DNA of 64,000 nt, from positions 36,254,466-36,318,465 of the forward strand of contig CM070512.1 in assembly GCA_036346375.1 (NCBI GenBank). The letters are read 5' to 3'. Under the pieces are notes generated by a model. It was not told the DNA's origin. It saw nothing but the letters and a program-made list of their open reading frames with translations, and did not search any database. Positions 55,763-64,000 of this stretch are shown one piece after another. The number at the start of each line of letters is the position of its first letter. Within the stretch, counting starts at the first letter, position 1. The position numbers and the translations under genes were made by a program. Origin of the DNA: Guadua angustifolia. Its lineage: Eukaryota; Streptophyta; Magnoliopsida; Poales; Poaceae.

Positions 55763-58700
55763 TGTAACAGCCTCAAAATAATGAAATAAAATAAAATTGA
55801 AAATAAAAATCTTTTGTGAATTATTTCTGATTTTCCTGAATTTCCTTGAATTATTGGAATTTCTTTTGCCATTTCTTTAATAAAAGAAATTGAATTAAGC
55901 ATTTCTAATACATGGAAAATGAAAATGGTAAAATACAAAAGTAATAAAAATTTACAAAAATGTTAGATAAATTTCAGACATATCAAGGGTCTTGATTTTG
56001 CCACTTGCCATGATCTGGAAGCATCAAACAAGGTGAAAAGACTAAAAAGCCCTCAACTAGATATTTTGAAATAAAGCAAAGTTAGCTTGTTGCAGAAGAT
56101 TTCTAACTCAACCTGAGTCAAAAATTTAACCATGCCGAAATCTTGACCTAACCCATCTCTGGTAAAAATATCAAGATTTTATCCTAAAATTTATTATTTA
56201 TAAAAATTCAAAAACAGACAGACTAAAATACTGAAAATCCTAATGTCAGAATTTTTAAAAATAAAATATAAGAGATAAAATCATGAAAATTTTATAGTGA
56301 GTAAATAATGGTAATAAAAGTGAAAAATAAATTTTCATAAAATAATAAATTCAATTTGATTCTCAATTAAATAGAAAACAGAAACAACAGAAAATCTAAT
56401 ACCACATTGTCAGAATTATATAAAATTCTCTGTCGACCCAAAAATACTAAAATATTTACTGGAGTCTGGTAATAATCTCTACAAGCTGTGGTAAAATTTT
56501 CATAAAATTACTTCAGCCTTTACCCTCTGAATTCACCGGATAATCACCGTGCTGTCCGGAACCTAGCCGAAATCTCTTCTCCCCGGTCACCGCCATGTGG
56601 GCCCGTGTGGACAGATGTCCCCGTGCCGACCTCTCCCTGCTGAGCTGTCCCCACACGTCAGCTGCAGCCCAGCCTCAGCCCAGCGCTCAGCTCAAAAGGG
56701 AAAGCGTATTTTAGAGGCGAAGGTGTAAATTCCGTTTTTGGAAATAATCTTATTTTCCAGCAATTTTCAAACCCGAAAATACTCAAACTTGAATATCTTT
56801 TGAACCAAAGGTCAAAAGTTTATGAAATAAATTTCTAAATTCATCTAAAATCATGTATATTTAGAATATATAAAAATATTTCAAAATTAACCCTGTTTTA
56901 ATTTTAAATTTAAATTTCAAGAAGAGAATTTAAAATATGCTATGTATAAAATTTGTGCAAATTAGCATAAAATTAAATGAAATAAATTTCGTTAGAATCC
57001 TTATTCTGTGAGGAACCTGAATATGCAAAAATATTTAGGGTGTTCCATGGAAAATATTTAAAATACTTCATATGGCAAGTAAATAGTTAATAATAGTCCA
57101 AATAAATTCAGAAAATTCATAATCTGAAAATATAAAACAACAAAAATTGTATTAATCTCGGAATTGGTTAATTAAAAATAAATAACACAAGAAAATAATA
57201 TTTGCTAATACTCAAATCCATTAAAGACAAGAAATACATGTATATACCATGTTAATAACTAATTAATCGTAAAGCACAAACACATATATCTCAATTTAAG
57301 TCATATTTGGTTTATAAATTGGTTTTATTTGTATCTTTTTCTGATTCTCTTGCTTTATTTGGATTTCTTTGCTATTGCTATTCGACGTGTAGATCCTGAC
57401 GAGTCTGATCTAGCAGTCGACGACCAGGAATACGATACTGAACTTCAACAAGGCAAGCACCCTCCTTTGATCATGTTGATCCCAAATTTTATAAATGTTT
57501 TCATGAAATGTTTTATTGCATAAGTATGTTTAGAAAATACTGCTACTTTGTGGGTAATGGTAGTTATACCTGTAGACACATGAAATTCCCTGCTAGGTAT
57601 GAAACTGTGAACCTTTGATAACCCTAGATTATGGTAGACAATATCTGATGTCATTCTCACCGTAGATTCATGCTTAGCCATGCTTAAAAGAAAAGATAAA
57701 ACCTCGATATGATTCAAAGGTTGAATATGACAACTGTTGGGAATGAATTTGATGGTAATTTACTTTAAAAATGAAAACTATAGTAGATGCGGGCAATCAC
57801 TGGCAATAGCCTGGTGTGCAGAAGGACTTGCACGTAGTGTAGGGGGAGATTATTGCCCGTGTCGGATTGAGGACCGAACTCAGTGTTCGTTAAACCCAAG
57901 AAATGCCGTGCAACCACAAGTCTTTGTTTATGGGGCATCCTTAACCTACTAAGTTACTTAAAACTAGCCTTGCACCTTGGTAGAAATTTGGAGTTGTCTG
58001 TTGTTCCTTAATGGATTGCTCGAAGGGACGTCCACACTGAGGTGATCATGGAACAAACGTTTACCGATACACCGGTGCACGCCGTACTATGGAAGGTTCC
58101 ATCATTTCAATGCTCTGAGTTCTCTATCCATAGTATGGGTTTTTAGTCATTTGGTGCAATGTTAGGGTTAGGTAATGCAACCGTTATGTTGTGTTTCCTA
58201 GTCGACACACCTAAGGCGGTGTGTTATTGGCACGACAAAAAGAAAACATTTCTTGTGGGTAAAGCCGTACACCTCTGCAGAGTTTAAAACTTTTCAAAAG
58301 CCGCCTCATGAGTTATGGGAGTCTTGGTGAGCCAACATGAGTTAGCACTTTTATTTTTATAAACTGTGGATTCTCTGGTGTTGGTAGAAGTTACTTTAGA
58401 TTCTACCGGTGTTGGTAGAGATGAATTTCTGGTATGGCAATGATACCTGACTTCGTGTGAATTTAATTCTTGTACTTACATTTATTATTTTCAAGACTCA
58501 CTTTGCTTTTACTTAAATTCAGTTTTGCAATCTACTATTCAAGATTTACATTAATTGCAAATTCAGCTTACGCAAAATAACCTTAAGCTTTGTCCTTTGG
58601 AATGGCTTGCATGTACATGGTAGGATTTGTTCAAAGTCTTGCGATGCGTAAGTACTCAACTTGCCTCTGTTGAAATTTTTAGGTGAAGAATCAGACCACC

Positions 58701-59007
58701 CCAATGAATCGTATATTGACGCAGGATACGGGGATGTGAACGATGAATTTTACTAGAGTTTTTCCTTGTCAGTTGCCTGTGGAAATTTTGGGTTAGAAAG
58801 GCATACTACAAGAACTTTATTTCCACTGTTATGTTTTATTTTGGTATTGTAAGAACAGTATGAATGATGCTTCCGCTATGTAATAAAGTTTGTGTATGAC
58901 TGTGATATCAATTTGTAATGTGCGTGCTAGCCACTGATCATGGGACTAGTACGGAAAGCACATGGTACCCATTGTTGATATTTATTATCAAAAATGGGGG
59001 CCTTACA
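55763..59007 (+). mobile_element. 5' LTR of gypsy element 2, 3245 bp
   Basis: Starts TGTAACAGCCTC and ends GGGGGCCTTACA, directly followed by the primer-binding site. The left five bases AAGAC (55758-55762) would be the target copy; the other end lies beyond the window. It shares the CTTACGCAAAATAA block near 58570 with other LTRs, but the GAGTA hairpin has decayed here to GTAAGTACTC (about 58649). Confidence 0.92.
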
Positions 59008-59010
59008 AGT

Positions 59011-59022
59011 TGGTATCAGAGC
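59011..59022 (+). other. Primer-binding site of gypsy element 2
   Basis: TGGTATCAGAGC, three bases after the LTR end, is the exact complement of the 3' end of plant initiator tRNA-Met, the usual primer for this group. Confidence 0.95.
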
Positions 59023-59280
59023 CATGCTGACTGTAGGAAACTCTAGGTAGCTTGGGCGTAAATAAACCTAAAATTTGAAATTAGGACTCTATAAACTAAA
59101 ACATTGAGTTAGGATGTCTTGCAAAATTATTTTATGCTTGTGTTATATGCTGCTATTAACTCTCTTCTATTTTAAAAAAAAAATCTGCTAGAATCTTTTC
59201 CTTCAATATATTCTAGCTATCTTACATTTAATCGGGAATACTAATTCCTTGTTAAATGTGCAGATGCTGATTATGTACCA

Positions 59281-60036
59281 TGCTATGTGTCCTCTCGGAG
59301 GAGAATTCGGGATGATGGGATTCCTAGCTCATCTCTTGGGTTTGCTCACTTTTCTAGAGAGCCTAGATACATAGTATTTTATCTTCAGATTAGTCCAAAC
59401 TCGATAGAATATATAGCTAGAGTGGACATCCTTGGTAGACTTGAGTATGGTGAAGGTGATAGGTCTTTTGAGGGCTTCGGTTCCTCCATCACGATGGCTA
59501 TGCAAGAAGCCGCTTATACAACGATTGTCAGACTGCGCCACGCCCTACCCGAAATGGCGATCGGCAGATAGACGGATTCCATCGAGGCCACCGAATGGAG
59601 GGAACGTTTACATGGATTCCACTGAATTGACAAACACCACCCTACGCAATTTAGTGGAATTCATTAATGTTATGGATCAGCATTGCCGTCAGGCAATAGC
59701 TGAATATAGAGAGGCAAGGCATCGCATAGCCTATCTTGAGGATGCCATTGCCCCTTGCGTTGCCCGAGGCCTAGTGCCACACTCAGTTTTCCAGCGAGCC
59801 CGCAGGTGCCTGTTGATGTCTCTCGAGCACCTCCGAGGTCTTGTCAGGCGAGGATGTCAGTTATAGGCAGTCGTCCCCGTCTGCCCAGGGTGAGAGTAGA
59901 GTATAGTAGTCTTGTCCTACGTCGTCCTAGGAGGTTTCAGGTCTACCATAGGCGAGGGACTTTTCCACCCTCTGACGCCGAGAGTTCCACTCGTAGGACA
60001 GTGGTAGATAGCAATGCTATGGGCTTAGCAGAGTAG
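59281..60036 (+). pseudogene. Pre-gag ORF of gypsy element 2
   Basis: From about 59281 the frame reads SSSLGFAHFSREPRYIVFYL, SIEYIARVDILGRLEYGEGD and GFGSSITMAMQEAAYTTIVR, ending at 59571. A shift leads into TLRNLVEFINVMDQHCRQAI and EYREARHRIAYLEDAIAP (coiled-coil-like), then a second shift to an Arg-rich tail ending at TAG 60034. The strand-strand then AA-rich helix pattern (GEGxS...A..EAAY..I..L) is reminiscent of a double-stranded RNA-binding fold, an inference only. It occupies the same place as 38404-39071 in element 1. Confidence 0.5.
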
Positions 60037-60325
60037 ACAAGTGGTCGATTACGAGAGTTAGTGGTCGAGGGTTGTAGTACTCATGCTTTTGCTTGTATAT
60101 ATATCATGAGTTGAATAAAATCTTTTGGTTGTAAATTTTATTGTGTGCTATGGTTCCTACTCGTGAATATTTAACATTTCTGTTAATATTCTTACGATGT
60201 TGTGATCCTTATTAATAAAAATTCATGAATAATAATATTGAGGCATAGTCTTAAAATTTGTAGCAACAATTAAAATGAAATAATTAAATCTTACCTATCA
60301 CTCTCTTTTCTTGATGTCTTTTCAG

Positions 60326-61440
60326 ATGCCAGTCACCAGATCTCTTAGCGAGATAATGGAGACAGAGGCAACTCCTGGAACTCAGCCTTCTCGAGTGGCT
60401 TTAACCACTCCGGCCCAGCCTAATCCAATGCATCCAGCCACCAGAGTCTCCCCTTCAAGGCGAACTACTCGTCAAGAGTCTTCGCTGCCTCCTCAAGCAT
60501 CAACTCATACTCAGGAGGATGTCCCAGAAGAGCAAGCGGTTGCGGGGCCACACCATTAATGGCTCAAGTGTTGGCAATGATTGAGCAAGGTCACCAGACC
60601 AACACACTTCTGCTTCAACAGCTAGTCCATAATACTGCCAATTTTGGAGCTATTGAATCTGGAGCAAGAAGCGTCGAGGCGTCCCGCCGGTCTAAGTTGG
60701 GGGAGTTTTTAAAAACTCGACCCCCAACTTTCTCATCCGCCAATCGACCCTTGAAGTCGACGATCGCTACGGCGATCGAGAGCAAGTGGCCATTCTTGCA
60801 ATGCATGACTGGAAAAAGTTCTTTATGCATCCTACGAACTTCAAGGCGCGGCAGCAATTTGGTGGGAAAATTTTCAATCCATCGAGCCCGAAGGTCAACA
60901 GATTTCTTGGGAATCCTTCAAAGCTGCATTCAGAAGGACTCATATCTCTGCAAGCTTGGTCAACCTTAAGAAGAGGGAGTTCCTTGATTTGCGTCAAGGA
61001 AACATGACTGTGATGGAGTATCTTCATCGATTTAATTATCTCGCTCAGTATGCAACTTCGGAAGTCACTCCTGAAGCAAGGAGGATCGAGCGCTTCAGAG
61101 ATAATTTAAATGATGAAGTCAAACATATCCTTGCCATCCACGACTTCCTTGACTTCCAGACACTGGTGGACAAAGCCATAATAGCTGAGCATAGCACCAA
61201 AAATATTATGGAAAGCCAAAAAAGGAAGTGGATAGCCCCAGGTCTGCCGGCACAAGTGTTCAAAGGCCACGCATTGGACAGTCAACCAATGTGCGACCAT
61301 CTGTTCTCGTCGGTGCAAAAGGCGGCAGTTCCAACTTCTCAACCCCGGCGGTAGTCTCATCTGCTCATCTGGATTCATTGAAGGAAGACCTCTGGGAGGA
61401 CGAATCAAGCGGCGACCAATGTTACATGCTTCCATTGTAA
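60326..61440 (+). pseudogene. gag of gypsy element 2 (frameshifted)
   Basis: ATG 60326 (MPVTRSLSEIMETEATPGTQ) stops at 60559. A second frame from there reads MAQVLAMIEQGHQTNTLLLQ and KLGEFLKTRPPTFSSANRPL. After another shift (60750-60815) the third frame gives WWENFQSIEPEGQQISWESF, EFLDLRQGNMTVMEYLHRFN and ATSEVTPEARRIERFRDNL, to TAG 61352. This is the same capsid layout as element 1 (WWEN, F..L.QG..TV..YL.RF). The zinc knuckle survives only in part (CFHCKSEG, 61427-61450). At least two indels, so gag is non-functional although pol is intact. Confidence 0.8.
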
Positions 61441-64000
61441 GAGCGAGGGCATTATGCTAATGCCTACCCAAAAGAATTCAAGCTTGGTAGTCGGCCCACT
61501 CAAGGAGCATCGCAATGACCACCGTCGACCTCAAGGAGCTGGAAATAATCAAGCTTCAAGGCCGATAGTAGCTCCAAATCGTGGTGCAAGTAGCGGTCGA
61601 TTGCACCATGTGACCGTCGAAGAAGCTCAGGATGCTCCTGACGTCGTCCTTGGTATGTTTCCTGTTCATTCAGTACCTACCTTAGTATTGTTTGACTCTG
61701 GAGCATCGCATTCCTTCATTTCTAAGAAGTTTGCTGAACAAAATAATATCAAAGTTGATCTCTTGCCCACAAAAATGATAATCTATTCCCCTGGATTAGT
61801 TATGAATACAATTAAATTGTGTCCTAAGGTTAGCATTGAAATAAATGGAGTCATGTTTCATGCTGACCTTATCCTTATAGAAACCTCGGGATTAGACATA
61901 ATTCTTGGCATGGACTGGCTATCTAAATACAAAGGTTGTATAGACTGTGCCAACAAATCTATTTCCTTAGTAAATTCTGAAGGGAATACAGTTCATTTCT
62001 CCTCTACTCAAAACTCCTCAGATCCACACTCTTTCTTGTGTTCCACCACAGTAAAAGACCTTAGCCAAATTTCTGTAGTATCTGAGTACCCAGATGTTTT
62101 TCTCGAAGAACTTCCAAGCCTTCCTCCAGACAGGGACATGGAGTTTGTCATAAACCTTGTTCCTGGAACCGCTCCTATTTCCAAAAGACCTTATCGTATG
62201 CCTCCCAACGATTTAGTCGAGCTAAAGAAGAAAATCAATGAGCAACTTAGAAAAGGATTTATTCGACCCAGTTCTTCTCCATGGGGTAGTCCAGTTCTAT
62301 TCGCTCCTAAAAAGGACGGTGGTATACGCATGTGCGTAGACTATCGTGCTCTCAATGACGTCACCATCAAAAACAAATATCCTTTACCCCGTATCGATGA
62401 CCTATTTGATCAGTTGACTGGTGCCCAAGTCTTTTCAAAAATTGATCTGAGACATGGGTACTATCAGTTGAAAATTAGGCCAGAAGATATCCCAAAAACT
62501 GCTTTCACCACTCGTTATGGACTTTACGAATATACCGTAATGTCCTTTGGACTTACTAATGCTCCTGCAAGCTTTATGAGTCTTATGAATAAAGTATTTA
62601 TGGAGTATTTAGACAAGTTCGTAATAGTCTTCATTGACGATATCCTCATCTACTCTAAAACTGAAGAAGATCATGCGCATCATTTGCGTATGGTGCTTGA
62701 GAAGCTTCGTGAGCATAAACTTTACGCCAAGTTCGAAAAATGCGAATTTTGGTTAAAGGAAGTTGCTTTTCTCGGGCATATCTTATTCAAAGGAGGAATT
62801 TCAGTTGATCCTAGTAAAATCAAAGCCATCATAGATTGGGAATCCCCCCAATCTGTCCCTAATGTCCGAAGTTTTCTTGGTCTAGCGGGATACTATCGCC
62901 GCTTCATCGAAAACTTCTCCAAAATCGCTTGCCCTTTGACCCAACTTCTAAAGAAAGAAAGAAAGTTCGAGTGGACACCTGAATGTGAAGAAAGCTTTCA
63001 AGAATTAAAGAAAAGGTTAACAACAGCCCCAGTGCTGGTGTTACCAGATGTCCATAAGAGTTTCGATGTCTATTGCGATGCATCCCGAAGTGGATTGGGA
63101 TGTGTTCTTATGCAAGAAGGCAAGGTTATAGCTTACGCCTCTCGTCAGCTACGACCCCATGAGCTTAACTATCCTACGCATGATCTGGAATTAGCTGCTG
63201 TAGTGCATGCTCTAAAGATTTGGCGTCATTACCTTATCGGTAATCGATGCAACATCTTTACAGATCACAAAAGCTTGAAATATTTCTTTACTCAGCCTGA
63301 CTTAAACCTAAGACAACGAAGATGGCTAGAGTTGATCAAGGACTACGACCTTAACATTCAATACCATCCTGGTAAAGCTAATGTCGTAGCCGATGCTCTT
63401 AGTCGAAAACTTCATTGTCTATCTGTTTCGTCTCACACAAATCAATCTGATCTTATAAAAGAGTTCCAAAAGCTTAATTTGGGAATCATCGAAGAAGGGT
63501 TCTTGGCTGCATTGGAAGTGCAACCAACTCTTAAAACCCAAATTAAAGCCGCTCAACTCAAGGATGAAGCCATAATCAAAATCCGCGAAGAGTTGAAGCG
63601 AGGAACAAAATCTGAATTTCATGAGAGCCCAGATGAGGTGCTGATGTTCAAAAATCAAATCTATGTCCCAAATGATGCTAAACTCAAGGATCTGATCCTC
63701 AAAGAGGCTCATGATTCTCCTCTTTCAATCCACCCTGGAAGTACAAAAATGTATCAAGATATCCGACGGGAATATTGGTGGCCCGGCATGAAAAAGGACA
63801 TAGCTGCATATGTCACGATTTGTGATGTATGCCACGATGTCAAAGCCGAGCATCAAAGACCCTCTGGACTCCTTCAACCTTTGAAAGTTCCCGAGTGGAA
63901 ATGGGATGATATCAGTATGGATTTCATAACTGGTTTACCCAAAACCAGAAAAGGGCATGATTCTATTTGGGTTATCGTCGATCGATTAACAAAAGTAGCA
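61382..64000 (+). CDS. pol of gypsy element 2 (open to the window edge)
   Basis: The frame is open for 873 codons from 61382 to the last base without a stop. Protease: LVLFDSGASHSFIS (canonical DSGA) and ILGMDWLSKYKG. Reverse transcriptase: YPLPRIDDLFDQL, SKIDLRHGYYQLK, VMSFGLTNAPASFM, FVIVFIDDILIYSK. RNase H: FDVYCDASRSGLGCVLMQ, THDLELAAVVHALKIWRHYL, FTDHKSLKYFFTQ. Integrase: zinc-binding H...H...CDVCH (63710-63835) and the start of the catalytic core (ISMDFITGLP with the first Asp). The remaining integrase and any chromodomain lie beyond 64000. About two thirds of the protein is visible. Because gag is broken, expression would need another start; the frame has no obvious ATG of its own near the protease. 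Confidence 0.92.

Overview
The window is plant nuclear DNA. The mix of elements points to a grass, probably panicoid: Tekay-type Ty3-gypsy elements with LTRs of 3-5.6 kb, a Sirevirus-type Ty1-copia element, CACTA, MULE and hAT DNA transposons, and Tourist and Stowaway MITEs. This is inferred from element types and cannot be proved from the sequence alone. I see no intact host gene. Almost everything is transposable elements nested in one another, plus fragments of host genes carried by or stranded between them.

Layout. 1-3183: tail and 3' LTR of a gypsy element. 3184-5089: 3' half of a CACTA element, with Ulp1-like (C48) protease exons and a dense subterminal repeat array. 5242-8063: a foldback element, then a directly duplicated ~315-bp segment flanking two exons of an unrecognised gene; the second copy contains a 597-bp CACTA-type insertion with a perfect AGT target duplication, and the first copy preserves the empty site. 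8670-9796: a hAT-type element with an 8-bp target duplication, carrying a piece of an ABCB26/TAP-like transporter gene. 10049-21879: an LTR split by a ~9.8-kb MULE (10245-20009). The MULE holds a 188-bp tandem array, a GRF zinc-finger gene, a mudrA remnant, repeated GCGATCGC palindromes and a large foldback; a 4.6-kb solo LTR (11811-16434) lies in one arm of that foldback.

22693-35207: a minus-strand Sirevirus: 3' LTR, several polypurine tracts, a downstream ORF cut by a 5.6-kb solo LTR (25892-31492), and pol. It is truncated inside integrase, where it abuts a truncated gypsy LTR. 35208-47524: gypsy element 1, with 5' LTR lacking ~535 bp, degenerate PBS, pre-gag ORF, gag, pol with chromodomain and 3' LTR; its pol carries several stop codons. 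47525-55762: host-gene debris, a truncated minus-strand LTR, two MITEs and another minus-strand solo LTR. 55763-64000: gypsy element 2, with complete 5' LTR, exact tRNA-Met PBS, pre-gag ORF, frameshifted gag, and a pol frame that stays open to the window edge.

The most notable structures no standard annotation covers are: a short GAGTA-loop-TACTC hairpin kept at a homologous site in at least six otherwise diverged gypsy LTRs; the GCGATCGC-centred palindromes confined to the MULE; about 30 copies of a TTCGGAYASTCCGAA near-palindrome in the Sirevirus; the pre-gag ORF shared by both gypsy elements; and the gene-carrying hAT element.
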